From contig CAVSNJ010000006.1 of the NCBI GenBank assembly GCA_963729295.1, positions 1-64,000 on the forward strand: 64,000 nucleotides of DNA, written 5' to 3'. The translations under genes and the position numbers were made by a program. Of the stretch, positions 42,896 through 50,974 are shown one piece after another (the stretch's first letter is position 1; each line of letters opens with the position of its first letter). A model generated the notes under the pieces. The model was given only the letters and a program-made list of their open reading frames with translations. It was not told where the DNA came from and made no database searches. Origin of the DNA: DATJLY01 sp963729295 (GTDB lineage Bacteria; Pseudomonadota; Alphaproteobacteria; ATCC43930; CGMCC-115725).

Positions 42896-43687
42896 ATGCT
42901 GACAGGCGAGACAATTCGCTTGCCGGGCGGGCGCAGCTGGCGCGTATTCGGCGGCGGCGAAGGGCGCGCCATTCTGTGGCTGCACGGGCCGCACGGCGTC
43001 GATCCGGCCGATCCGTTCCTCGCGGCGCTCGGCGAGCGGCACCGCATCATCGCGCCCTTGGCGCCCGGCTTCACCGATCTCGACGAGCTTGCCGAGATCG
43101 ACACCATCCACGAGCTCGCGCTCGATTACGACGATCTGCTGCGCCACATGAATCTCGGGAGCCTGCCGCTCGTCGGCCATTCCTTCGGCGCGATGATGGC
43201 GGCGGAATTGGCGGCGCATTTCCCGGACCGGGCGCAGCGCCTCGTCCTTGTGGCGCCGGTGGGCTTGTGGAACGACGCCTATCCCGTCGCCGATCTCTTC
43301 GCCGTGCCAGGGATCGAGATGGATGCGCTGTTGTGGCGCGATGCTTCCGCGCGCGAGGCTTATAACGCACGGCTCAAAGAAGCCGCCTCCGCGCTTGACG
43401 AGGCCGAGCAGATCATCGCCGTGACGCGCAGCCTCACCTCGATCACCAAATTCGTCTGGCCGATCCCCGACAAGGGCTTGAGGAAGCGATTGCGGCGCAT
43501 CATCGCGCCGACGCTTGCTCTCTTCGGCGTGGACGACGCGTTCGTGCCGGCGCGCTATGCCGAGGATTTTCGCGCCGGAATAAAGGGCGCCGAGGTTTCG
43601 ATCGTGCCCGGCGCGGGCCACATGCTGCCCTACGAGAAGACCGCGCAGCTCGCAGACACCATCCAGCGCTTTCTGGCGAGGACCTGA
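42896..43687 (+). CDS. Alpha/beta hydrolase
   Basis: A 263-residue hydrolase with ILWLHGPHGVDPADPF (oxyanion region, about residue 25), the nucleophile elbow VGHSFGAMMAAE (Ser at about 97), the acid FGVDDAFVP (about 212) and the histidine PGAGHMLPYE (about 240). The layout matches C-C hydrolases and esterases of aromatic pathways. The start is the ATG at 42896 behind GTGAGGAAACG. Its stop overlaps the start of the cupin gene (TGATG). Paralogue of 9936-10718 but with the usual Ser nucleophile. Confidence 0.85.
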   Translation: MLTGETIRLPGGRSWRVFGGGEGRAILWLHGPHGVDPADPFLAALGERHRIIAPLAPGFTDLDELAEIDTIHELALDYDDLLRHMNLGSLPLVGHSFGAMMAAELAAHFPDRAQRLVLVAPVGLWNDAYPVADLFAVPGIEMDALLWRDASAREAYNARLKEAASALDEAEQIIAVTRSLTSITKFVWPIPDKGLRKRLRRIIAPTLALFGVDDAFVPARYAEDFRAGIKGAEVSIVPGAGHMLPYEKTAQLADTIQRFLART

Positions 43688-44220
43688 TGGCTCAAAAAAT
43701 CCGCCGCGTCGTCACCGGCCACAACAAGGCCGGCAAATCCATCTTCATCATGGACGGACCCGCGCCCAACGTGATGAGCCGCGGCACGGCATCGACCGAG
43801 GTGACGGAGCTGTGGGAGACGGGCGGCGCGCCCGCCAGCAATGCGGGCGGCGACGACCCGACCGACCATCCCTATCGCCTGCCGCCGCCGAGGAACGGCA
43901 CCGTCTTCCGCATCATCGACTATCCGCCCGACAAGGTCCGCGTCGCGGCGCTGCGCCAGCCCGGCACCACGCACGATGCGGCGCGCGAAGGCTTCCACCG
44001 CGACCTCGCCAACACGCGCCATCCCGGCTTCCACAAGACCGACACGATCGATTATGCGATCGTGCTCAAAGGCGAGATCTGGGCGCTCATGGACGAGGGC
44101 GAGGTCTTGCTGAAGCAAGGCGACGTGCTGATCCAGCGCGGCACGAGCCACGCCTGGAGCGTGCGCACCGACGAGCCCGCGACCGTCGCCTTCGTGCTGA
44201 TCGACGCCGAGCCGGTGTAG
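43687..44220 (+). CDS. Single-domain cupin protein
   Basis: A 177-residue protein. The N-terminal half has FIMDGPAPNVMSR and VTELWETGGAPASN, and a cupin barrel follows from about residue 95. Metal-type residues are in HRDLANTRHPGFHKTDTIDY (about 102-121) and RGTSHAWSVR (about 154). Such cupins act as small dioxygenases, isomerases or ligand binders. Last gene of the MFS-LLM-hydrolase operon; translation is coupled to the hydrolase gene. Confidence 0.82.
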   Translation: MAQKIRRVVTGHNKAGKSIFIMDGPAPNVMSRGTASTEVTELWETGGAPASNAGGDDPTDHPYRLPPPRNGTVFRIIDYPPDKVRVAALRQPGTTHDAAREGFHRDLANTRHPGFHKTDTIDYAIVLKGEIWALMDEGEVLLKQGDVLIQRGTSHAWSVRTDEPATVAFVLIDAEPV

Positions 44221-44249
44221 AGTTCGATCCCAAACCATCCATTTCGACT

Positions 44250-44288
44250 CGTCGTTCCCGCGCAAGCGGGAACCCAGGGCAAGCGACG
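44250..44288 (+). repeat. 39-bp palindromic repeat, left arm of GIY-YIG cassette
   Basis: The sequence begins cgtcgttcccgcgcaagcgg and contains a hairpin (TTCCCGC-gcaa-GCGGGAA) followed by cccagggcaagcgacg. It is repeated in inverted orientation at 44656-44694 with only a few differences. A further partial copy with a cccccgc/gcggggg hairpin lies at about 44293-44325. It resembles the dispersed TTCCCGC-type repeats of many proteobacteria. Confidence 0.8.
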
Positions 44289-44356
44289 TGAGGCTGCCCT
44301 GGGCCCCCGCCTTCGCGGGGGCGACGGAGAGGAGTTCGACTTTTCTGTACGACGCT

Positions 44357-44650
44357 CTACAGCAAATCCTCGTACAAATCGCGCCACCGCGGATTGTCGC
44401 GTTCGATGAGCGCAACCTTCCACGCGCGACGCCATTTCTTGATGCGCTTCTCGCGGAGAATTGCGTTGGCCATCCTGTCGTGGAACTCGGCGAATACGGG
44501 CATATGGACGCCGTATTCGCGCGTGAACCCTGTGACGGCGCGCGAGCGATGTTGCCACACACACTGCGCGAGGTTGGAGGTCACGCCGACATAGAGGGTA
44601 CCGTTGCGTCGGCTCGCGAGGATGTAGACGCACGGACGCTTGCCGCCCAT
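44357..44650 (-). CDS. GIY-YIG nuclease-domain protein
   Basis: A 97-residue single GIY-YIG domain of the UvrC-N/YhbQ type. VYILASRRNGTLYVGVTSNL carries the two strand motifs, with the catalytic Tyr in YVG, then a conserved Arg in WQHRSRAVTGFTREYGV and Glu in AILREKRIKKWRR (about residue 65). Likely a small nuclease of unknown target. It sits between 39-base inverted repeats and opposite in direction to the operons around it, like a self-contained cassette. Confidence 0.85.
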   Translation of the reverse strand: MGGKRPCVYILASRRNGTLYVGVTSNLAQCVWQHRSRAVTGFTREYGVHMPVFAEFHDRMANAILREKRIKKWRRAWKVALIERDNPRWRDLYEDLL

Positions 44651-44655
44651 TGAAC

Positions 44656-44694
44656 CGTCGCTTGCCCTGGGTCCCCGCTTTCGCGGGGACGACG
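44656..44694 (-). repeat. 39-bp palindromic repeat, right arm of GIY-YIG cassette
   Basis: Read on the minus strand this is cgtcgtccccgcgaaagcgg followed by ggacccagggcaagcgacg. It is the inverted partner of 44250-44288, with a hairpin TCCCCGC-gaaa-GCGGGGA. The changes between the two arms are mostly compensated within the hairpin stem. Confidence 0.8.
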
Positions 44695-44702
44695 AAAGTG
44701 CG

Positions 44703-45014
44703 TTACCCCTTCACCTCGACATGCGCGCGGACGGCGCCGTCCTCGCGCACCCAGCCGAAGCGGCGCACGCTCTCGACCATCTTGTCGAAAGACGCCACCC
44801 ACTCGGGCGGCTGGGCGCGGCCCTGCCACGTGCGCAGCGCGTCGCCCTTCACCCACGCCGTCTTGCCGTCGGGGTCGAGTGCCGCCACGCCCTGAAGCGC
44901 GCGCGAGATGAAATCGTGCGCGGCGCCGGCGCGCTCGACCGCGATCTTGAAATTCTTGAAGTCGTCGCGCTCGCGCAGCTCGACCGCACCCGCTTCGTTC
45001 ACGTGGATAATCAT
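44703..45014 (-). CDS. Hypothetical protein
   Basis: A 103-residue protein (MIIHVNEAGAVELRERDDF at the N-terminus, GKTAWVKGDALRTWQGR near 60). No known domain, signal peptide or membrane segment. The even codon use, a Shine-Dalgarno-like GGAGAGA before the ATG and a compact size suggest a real gene. It is divergent from the ThDP-enzyme gene at 45074, with only about 60 bases between, so the two may share a control region. Confidence 0.6.
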   Translation of the reverse strand: MIIHVNEAGAVELRERDDFKNFKIAVERAGAAHDFISRALQGVAALDPDGKTAWVKGDALRTWQGRAQPPEWVASFDKMVESVRRFGWVREDGAVRAHVEVKG

Positions 45015-45073
45015 GGCTTCTCTCCTCAGGCCCCGTCTCATAACATCGCCCGGCCCAGTTGGGGAGAGAGCAC

Positions 45074-46618
45074 GTGAACGGAGCCGAAAGCCTCGCGCGC
45101 ACGCTGGTCGCAAGCGGCGTCGATACCTGCTTCGCCAATCCCGGCACCTCGGAGATGCATTTCGTCGCGGCCCTCGACCGCGTGCCCGAGATCCGCTGCG
45201 TCCTCGCGCTCTTCGAAGGCGTCGTCACGGGCGCGGCCGACGGTTATGGCCGCATGACGGGAAAGCCGGCGGCAACGCTGCTGCACCTGGCGCCCGGCCT
45301 CGGCAACGGGCTCGCGAACCTCCACAATGCGAGCCGCGCGCGCTCGCCGATCGTCAACGTGGTCGGCGACCACGCCACCTACCACAAGCAATACGACGCG
45401 CCGCTCAATGCCGACATCGAAGGCGTGGCACGGCCCTATTCGAAATGGCTGCGCACCTCGCCCAATGCCATGGCGGTGGCATCCGACGGCGCCGCGGCGG
45501 TCGCGGCCGCGAGAACAGCGCCCGGTCAGATCGCGACCCTCATCCTGCCCGCCGATACGGCCTGGAACGAAGGGACCGGCCCGGCCGCGCCCGTGCCCGT
45601 TCTCCCGCCCTCGCCGCCGTCGCACGAGGCGATCGAGCGCGTGGCGAAAATCTTGCGCGAGCGGAAGCCGGCGGCGCTCGTGCTGGCCGGCGCTTCCTTG
45701 CGCCGGCACGGGCTCGAGCTCGCCGGACGGATCGCGGCGGCAACAGGCGTTCAGCTTCTGGCGCCTTATTCGATCGGGCGGATCGAGCGCGGCGCCGGTC
45801 TCGTGCCGGTCGAGCGCATCCCCTATCCGGTCGATCAGGCGATCGAGCGATTGAAGCATCTGGAGCATGTGATCCTGGTGGGAGCGACGCCGCCGGTCGC
45901 GTTCTTCGCCTATCCCAACAAGCCGAGCGTCGTGACGCCGCCCGGATGCACGATCACGGTGTTGGCGCGGCCCGAGGAAGACCTCGTGGGCGCGCTCGAG
46001 GCGCTGGTCGATGCACTCGACGCGCGCCGCGCGGAGCCGAAATTGCAACAGCGCGAGAAAACCGCGGCGCCGTCGGGCGCGGTCGGCTTCGCCGGGATCG
46101 GCGGCGTCGTAGCATCGCTGTTGCCGGAGAACGCGATCGTGGTCGATGAATCTATCACGTCGGGCCGCGCGCTTCTCGCCATGACGCGGGCGACGCCGCC
46201 GCATGACTGGCTCGCCAATCCCGGCGGCTCGATCGGCATGGCGCTGCCGCTCGCGGTCGGCGCCGCGACCGCTTGCCCCGAGCGCAAGGTGCTGGCGCTC
46301 GAAGGCGACGGCAGCGGCATGTACACGCTCCAGGCGCTGTGGACCATGGCGCGCGAGGGCCTGAAGGTGACGAGCGTCGTCTTCGCCAACCGCACCTACG
46401 CCATTTTGAAGAACGAGCTGGCGCAAGTAGGCGCCGGCAATCCCGGCCGGCGCGCGCTCGACATGCTCGAGATCGGCCGGCCCGATCTCGACTGGGTCGG
46501 GCTCGCGCGCGGCATGGGCGTGCCGGCGGCGCGCGCCGAGACGCTCGAGGACCTCGCGCGCTTGGTCGCGGGCGGATTGGCGTCGGGGGGACCGAGCCTC
46601 GTCGAACTCCCACTCTGA
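45074..46618 (+). CDS. Thiamine-diphosphate enzyme, acetolactate synthase large subunit-like / benzoylformate decarboxylase-like
   Basis: A 514-residue ThDP enzyme. The N-terminal PYR domain has CFANPGTSEMHFVAALD (about residue 20) and the cofactor-activating Glu in VLALFEGVVTGAADGYG (about 50). The C-terminal PP domain has the ThDP motif LEGDGSGMYTLQALWTMA followed by Asn in VVFANRTYAIL. Length and motifs fit the MdlC/IlvB-like family often annotated as acetolactate synthase large subunit. No small subunit is present, which favours a 2-oxo-acid decarboxylase. The start is GTG at 45074 behind GGGGAGAGA. Confidence 0.85.
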   Translation: MNGAESLARTLVASGVDTCFANPGTSEMHFVAALDRVPEIRCVLALFEGVVTGAADGYGRMTGKPAATLLHLAPGLGNGLANLHNASRARSPIVNVVGDHATYHKQYDAPLNADIEGVARPYSKWLRTSPNAMAVASDGAAAVAAARTAPGQIATLILPADTAWNEGTGPAAPVPVLPPSPPSHEAIERVAKILRERKPAALVLAGASLRRHGLELAGRIAAATGVQLLAPYSIGRIERGAGLVPVERIPYPVDQAIERLKHLEHVILVGATPPVAFFAYPNKPSVVTPPGCTITVLARPEEDLVGALEALVDALDARRAEPKLQQREKTAAPSGAVGFAGIGGVVASLLPENAIVVDESITSGRALLAMTRATPPHDWLANPGGSIGMALPLAVGAATACPERKVLALEGDGSGMYTLQALWTMAREGLKVTSVVFANRTYAILKNELAQVGAGNPGRRALDMLEIGRPDLDWVGLARGMGVPAARAETLEDLARLVAGGLASGGPSLVELPL

Positions 46619-46762
46619 AATTGCCGGGCGCGCGCACGCCCGGCTCGCGCTACCGGCGATTTAATTTTTCGCAAGGATCGAACGCGCCCTGCCCTGGCGG
46701 CAAGAAATGCGAAAGCCGCGCGATCATCGCCTCCCTAAGCTGCACATTCGAGGGGTGCCGCG

Positions 46763-46963
46763 ATGTTCGACGGGAGCGAGTCCGCTCTTAACGGCAAAGT
46801 CACCGATGCCGGCTATTTTCGCGCCCGTGCGCGCAAATTCCGCCGCCAGGCCGGCGAGGCAGGCGATGACGTCATCCACCGGGACCCGCTCCACCGCGCC
46901 GAAATCCACGAGCGTATGGCCGAAAATGCGGAAATCGAGGCGCGCCGTCACGCTGCGATATGA
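46763..46963 (+). CDS. Small hypothetical protein
   Basis: A 66-residue, Ala/Arg/Glu-rich helical protein (AGYFRARARKFRRQAGEAGD near residue 16). No family recognised. A ribosome site (GAGGGGTGCCGCG) stands before the ATG. It overlaps the next small gene by 38 bases in another frame; at least one of the two could be spurious. Confidence 0.45.
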   Translation: MFDGSESALNGKVTDAGYFRARARKFRRQAGEAGDDVIHRDPLHRAEIHERMAENAEIEARRHAAI

Positions 46964-47138
46964 GCGGGCGCGCGCCGTCGCCGACGAGCTCATCGCGCGC
47001 CTGGGCGAGCAGGCGCCCTGCCACGCCATGTACGAGGCGCTGAAGGCGCGCTTGAAGGGCGACCGTCCGCGCATGGACGAATGGCTGTGGATCGCCGGCG
47101 CCGCGCGCGAGATCCTGCGCTCCGAGCCGAAGGGCTAG
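46926..47138 (+). CDS. Small hypothetical protein
   Basis: A 70-residue protein beginning MRKSRRAVTLRYERARAVAD and continuing with CHAMYEALKARLKGDRPRMD and EWLWIAGAAREIL. It resembles small helical proteins often found after similar short genes in alphaproteobacteria, but no domain name applies. It overlaps the gene at 46763-46963 and ends 13 bases before the convergent SBP gene. Confidence 0.45.
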   Translation: MRKSRRAVTLRYERARAVADELIARLGEQAPCHAMYEALKARLKGDRPRMDEWLWIAGAAREILRSEPKG

Positions 47139-47151
47139 GGCGCGACGTCCC

Positions 47152-48327
47152 TCACCCCTTCAGCGGGCAGTCCTGGTGATAGAGGTCGACCCAGTTCTCG
47201 GCCGCGGTGCCGATGAGCTTCTGGTAGAGCTTGCCCTGCGCGTCCTTCTCGACGACGGTCGTGTAGATGTTGTTGATCGGATAATTGTTGTTGTCGAATT
47301 TGAAGGGACCGCGCACCGACTTGAAATTGTCCGCCGAGTGCAGCGCCGCCCACAGCGCCTTCTTGTCCTCGATCTTGCCGTGGATGTCGCCGACCGCGGC
47401 GTTGATGAGGTTGACGGCGTCGAATTGCAGGGCCGAGAACACCGTGGGCCGGCGCCCGTATTTCTTCACGAACGCGGCGACGAACGCCTTGTTCTGGGGG
47501 TTGTCGAGCTCGTAGGACCAGTTGCCGATCTGCACGATGTTGAGCGCGGCGTCGCCAAGCGCGGGGAACGTCATGTCGTTGGCGGTCGCGTCCTCGGTGT
47601 AGATCGGAATCTTGCCTTGGAGCCCCGCCTGCTGCCATTGCTTCAGGAATGCGATGCCGAGGCCGCCGGGATAGAAAATGAACATCGCCTCGGGATTGGC
47701 GCTCCGCACCTGCGCGATCTCGGCGGCGAAGTCGAGCTGCGTCAGGGGCGTATAGACCTTGCCGACGACCTTGCCCTTGTAGGTGCGGATCGCGCCGTCG
47801 ATCTTCTCCCAGCCGGCCTGGTAGTCCGCGCCCATGAAATAGGCGGACTTGACGCCCTTTTCGTTCATCAAGCGGCCGACCGCGTCGTCCCAATCCTCGT
47901 TCTCGAACGAGGTGTAGAAGGCGCCGGCGCGGCAATCCTTGCCGGCGAATTGCTGCAGCCCCGAGAGCGCGCCCACCAACGTCACGCCGCCGTCGAGATA
48001 GATGTCGCGCACGGCCTGATTCGTGTTCGACGACATGATGCCGGTGACGATGTCGACCTTGTCCTCGTCGACGAGCTTCGAGGCCTGCTGCACCGCGATC
48101 GCCGGGACGGTCTGGTCGTCGACCGCGTAGAGCGTGATCGGCACGCCGCCGAGCTTGTTGTCCAGGAGCTCGAGGGCGAGATCGAGGCCGCGCTTCATCT
48201 CCTCGCCGACGATGCCGAGGCTGCCGCTCATGCCGGCCTCGAAGCCGAGCTTGATGTGGTCGGCGGCATTGGCCCGCGCCCCGAGGAGCGCGAATATGGA
48301 AGCCGCGGCCAGCAAAATTCGTTTCAT
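47152..48327 (-). CDS. LivK-like ABC substrate-binding protein
   Basis: A 391-residue periplasmic protein: signal peptide (MKRILLAAASIFALLGARANA), IKLGFEAGMSGSLGIVGEEM near residue 25 and KLVDEDKVDIVTGIMSSNTN near 84. Close paralogue of 39012-40184. The ATG at 48327 has a strong ribosome site (GGGGGAGGC). It is divergent from the VOC gene at 48463, so they may share control. No transporter partners are adjacent; the ligand is unknown. Confidence 0.88.
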   Translation of the reverse strand: MKRILLAAASIFALLGARANAADHIKLGFEAGMSGSLGIVGEEMKRGLDLALELLDNKLGGVPITLYAVDDQTVPAIAVQQASKLVDEDKVDIVTGIMSSNTNQAVRDIYLDGGVTLVGALSGLQQFAGKDCRAGAFYTSFENEDWDDAVGRLMNEKGVKSAYFMGADYQAGWEKIDGAIRTYKGKVVGKVYTPLTQLDFAAEIAQVRSANPEAMFIFYPGGLGIAFLKQWQQAGLQGKIPIYTEDATANDMTFPALGDAALNIVQIGNWSYELDNPQNKAFVAAFVKKYGRRPTVFSALQFDAVNLINAAVGDIHGKIEDKKALWAALHSADNFKSVRGPFKFDNNNYPINNIYTTVVEKDAQGKLYQKLIGTAAENWVDLYHQDCPLKG

Positions 48328-48462
48328 TGCCTCCCCCGTTCTCTGTTTCATTCGCGATTTGTGGAACAGTTTTAGAGAGATTGGCGCGAGGCGTCCAGAC
48401 GGCCGATTGTGTCGCGCCCAGGCCGGTGGTATGGGAGAGCCCTGATCCCCGGGGAGAATGCG

Positions 48463-49269
48463 ATGTTCGCAAAGCTCAACCACCTCGCCATCATCAGCGA
48501 AAACTACACGTTGAACGGCCGCTTCTACGAGGCGATGTTCGGCATGCGCGGCGCGTCGCGCGCACGGATCGAGAACGCGATCGCCGTGACCGACGGCTAT
48601 GTCGGGCTCAACATCAACCCGCGCCGCGCCGGCCGGGGCGCCAGGCTCGAGCATTTCGGCGTCGAGGTCGAAGACGTGGAGACCGTCTTCCAGCGCATGC
48701 GGAAGAAATATCCGAAGATCGAATGGCTAAAGCGGCCGTCGAACCGTCCGTTCGCCGGCATCACCACGCACGACCCCGACGGCAATGTGTTCGACCTGTC
48801 GCAGAAAAACATGGCGAACCGCGCCGACGTCTATGTCGAAGGCGGCGAGCGCAATCCGCGCCACATCGACCATTTCGGCGTGCGCACGATGAATCCCGAC
48901 GCCATGGCCGAGTTCTATCGCGACGTGCTCGAGCTCGAGCCGCGCAACCGGGCGGCGGACGACCGCAACCACTACCTGACCGACGGCACGGTCACGATGG
49001 TGCTGATGCCGTGGCACATCACCGATTTCGACGGCACCGGCATCTCGCCGGCATCGGTCGACCACATGGGCTTCACGGTCGAGAGCGTCGAGAAATTCCA
49101 GGCCGATGTCGAGCGCATCGGCGGCAACAATCCCGACTTGGCACCCATGCGGATCGACGGCGGTCCCGAAGGGAAGGCGCGGCTCGCGCTCCAGAAGCGG
49201 AGCTGCCCGATGTGCCAGCATCATCTCGCCGACATCGACGGCGTGCTGCTGTCAGTGGCGGAGAGGTAG
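48463..49269 (+). CDS. VOC-family protein (extradiol dioxygenase/glyoxalase-like)
   Basis: A 268-residue protein with two vicinal-oxygen-chelate modules. The first runs about residues 5-120 (LNHLAIISENYTLNGRFYEA, THDPDGNVFDLSQKN). The second runs about 133-265 (IDHFGVRTMNPDAMAEFYRD, VDHMGFTVESVEKFQ). Candidate metal ligands are the His of LNH, IDHFG and VDHMG and a Glu near the end of each module. It may cleave a catechol ring or isomerise an intermediate. Ribosome site GGGGAG. It is convergent with the CMD-family gene, one base apart. Confidence 0.8.
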   Translation: MFAKLNHLAIISENYTLNGRFYEAMFGMRGASRARIENAIAVTDGYVGLNINPRRAGRGARLEHFGVEVEDVETVFQRMRKKYPKIEWLKRPSNRPFAGITTHDPDGNVFDLSQKNMANRADVYVEGGERNPRHIDHFGVRTMNPDAMAEFYRDVLELEPRNRAADDRNHYLTDGTVTMVLMPWHITDFDGTGISPASVDHMGFTVESVEKFQADVERIGGNNPDLAPMRIDGGPEGKARLALQKRSCPMCQHHLADIDGVLLSVAER

Positions 49270-49270
49270 C

Positions 49271-49819
49271 TTACGCCGGAAGCGGCTTTTCGCCGCCGGG
49301 GACGGCGACGTCGAAGACGTTGAGCGTCAGCGCGATCATGACGTAGAAGCCGGTGCCGGCGATGAGCTCGACGAGCTGCTCGAGGCCGAGGACGGCAAGC
49401 GCGCGGTCATAGCTCGCCTGGCTCAAGGTGCGGGTCGCGCACATCTCGCTGACGACGTCATAGACCATTTTCTCGTCATCGCGCGTGAGCACGGGCGTGC
49501 GGCGCTCGCGGATCGCGGCCACCGTCTCGGCGGAGATCCCGGCCTCGACCGCGCGCGGCGCATGCGCGAACCATTCGAACTGCGCCGACATGGCGCGCGC
49601 CACGACGAGGATCATCAGCTCGAAGAGGCGCCGCTCGATCTTGCCGTCGCGGAAGGCGCCGTAGGTCGTGATGGCGCCTTCGGCGACTTTGGGCGCGTTG
49701 AGCAGGACGGCGAACGGCCCGCGCACGGCCATACTGCGCAGCCGCTTCTGAATGATGTCGTGGACGCGCTTCTGCTCGTCGCTGAGCTTCGCGCTATCGA
49801 GATCGGGCGCGCGGGGCAT
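49271..49819 (-). CDS. Carboxymuconolactone decarboxylase family protein
   Basis: A 182-residue helical protein of the CMD/AhpD-like fold. The core is RRLFELMILVVARAMSAQFE then WFAHAPRAVEAG (about residues 63-95), with the conserved Glu, Trp and His but no redox Cys pair. That excludes an AhpD-type reductase and fits CMD-like enzymes or binders of aromatic pathways. The start is the ATG at 49819 behind GGGGGAAGCGGG. Confidence 0.82.
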   Translation of the reverse strand: MPRAPDLDSAKLSDEQKRVHDIIQKRLRSMAVRGPFAVLLNAPKVAEGAITTYGAFRDGKIERRLFELMILVVARAMSAQFEWFAHAPRAVEAGISAETVAAIRERRTPVLTRDDEKMVYDVVSEMCATRTLSQASYDRALAVLGLEQLVELIAGTGFYVMIALTLNVFDVAVPGGEKPLPA

Positions 49820-49853
49820 CCCGCTTCCCCCCACTTCCGCGCAGGTCCCGCGC

Positions 49854-50027
49854 CTAGCGCATCAGGCGCTCGACTTCCTCGCGCTGGGCGAGGATTTCGA
49901 GTTCCATCGCCGCCGTCTCGTACTGCCGTGACTGGCGCATCAGGGTCTGGCGGACCTGCTCTGTCGTCGCCTGTTCGGCAAGGCGCGCGAGACGAGTGGC
50001 TTCGTTGTGATACCAGGCGCTTCCCAT
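49854..50027 (-). CDS. Small conserved-looking helical protein (57 residues)
   Basis: A complete reading frame from ATG at 50027 to TAG at 49854. It encodes an amphipathic helical protein (MGSAWYHNEATRLARLAEQA then TTEQVRQTLMRQSRQYETAA and MELEILAQREEVERLMR). An AGAAGAG-like ribosome site lies before the ATG. The pattern (WYHxEAxRLxxLAxQA..VRxxLxxxAxQYExLA) is one I have seen in short alphaproteobacterial hypothetical proteins. No function is known. It lies 35 bases upstream of the CMD-family gene on the same strand. Confidence 0.55.
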   Translation of the reverse strand: MGSAWYHNEATRLARLAEQATTEQVRQTLMRQSRQYETAAMELEILAQREEVERLMR

Positions 50028-50260
50028 TTTATTACTCTTCTAAGTTATTGCCCTATCAGCACATTAAGCCAGCCGAGGGGGATCGCTCAACGGCCCTCTC
50101 TGAGGCACGGGCCTGCCATGCTTGGCAATCATAGCAGCGCGCCGCGCCGCAAGGCATGGGACCTTTTCGAGCTATTCGGGCGCACTCCCGAGCGCCAAAT
50201 GGCGCGCGCCCGAGGAATCGGGCATCCTTCCGGTTGCGACACGAATGGGAGGAAACAGCC

Positions 50261-50974
50261 ATGCCGGGCACCAGGCCGGCCTCGGCCGCGCTCGTGGACG
50301 AGCTCGTCACGGGGAATCACATTTTGTTCCATGAAAAGGTGGTGGACGCGTTCGGCCATATCAGCGTGCGCCACGACAAGGACCCGACCAAGTTCCTGCT
50401 GTCGCGCCACCGCGCCCCGGGGCTGGTCGCGGCATCCGACCTCCTCGTTCACGATTTCGACGGCAACCCCGAGGGCGCGGACGGCGCCCGGCTTTACGGC
50501 GAGCGCTTCATCCACGGCGAGATCTATCGCACCCGGCCCGATGTCGTCGCGGTCGTGCATTGCCATGCGCCGCAGCTCATCCCGTTCGGCGCGACCCGGT
50601 CGAGCCTGAAGCCGCTCTATCACATGAGCGGATTCTTGGGCCGCGGCGTGCCGATCTTCGAGATCCGCGAGACCGGCGGCATGACCGACATGCTGATCCG
50701 CACGTCCGCGCTCGGCGTCGCACTCGCGAAATCGCTCGGCGCGCATCCGATGGTGCTGATGCGCGGGCATGGCGCGACCATGGTCGGCACCTCGATCCAG
50801 CAGGTGGTCTATCGCTCGATCTATGCCGCGCTCAACGCCGCCTTGCAGATGGAGGCGCTGCGCTTGGGCGAGCCGATCTATCTCGCGCGCGAGGAAGCCG
50901 AGCAGGCCGAGGCGACCAACGACAAGGCGCTCGACCGCGCCTGGGCACTGTGGCAGCAGGAGGCCGGGGGATGA
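50261..50974 (+). CDS. Class II aldolase/adducin family protein
   Basis: A 237-residue class II aldolase-fold protein. It has the metal-binding pair in VAVVHCHAPQLIPFG (about residue 95), a third His in MVLMRGHGATMVG (about 165) and a conserved Glu in HGEIYRTRPD. In the HpcH/OtnC-like branch such proteins act as decarboxylases or aldolases on hydroxy-acids. Strong ribosome site (GGGAGGAAACAG) before the ATG at 50261. Overlaps the following dehydrogenase gene (ATGA), so the two are coupled and probably act in sequence. Paralogue of 6611-7339. Confidence 0.87.
   Translation: MPGTRPASAALVDELVTGNHILFHEKVVDAFGHISVRHDKDPTKFLLSRHRAPGLVAASDLLVHDFDGNPEGADGARLYGERFIHGEIYRTRPDVVAVVHCHAPQLIPFGATRSSLKPLYHMSGFLGRGVPIFEIRETGGMTDMLIRTSALGVALAKSLGAHPMVLMRGHGATMVGTSIQQVVYRSIYAALNAALQMEALRLGEPIYLAREEAEQAEATNDKALDRAWALWQQEAGG

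Noticed and set aside
40624..43107. An 827-residue minus-strand frame and similar long antisense frames at 24665-26050 and 29042-31123
   Set aside because: Arg/Ala/His-rich composition typical of antisense shadows in high-GC genes; real genes lie opposite.
45074..46618. Acetolactate synthase (IlvB) of branched-chain amino acid synthesis
   Set aside because: No IlvN small subunit and a catabolic neighbourhood; kept as a generic MdlC/IlvB-like ThDP enzyme.
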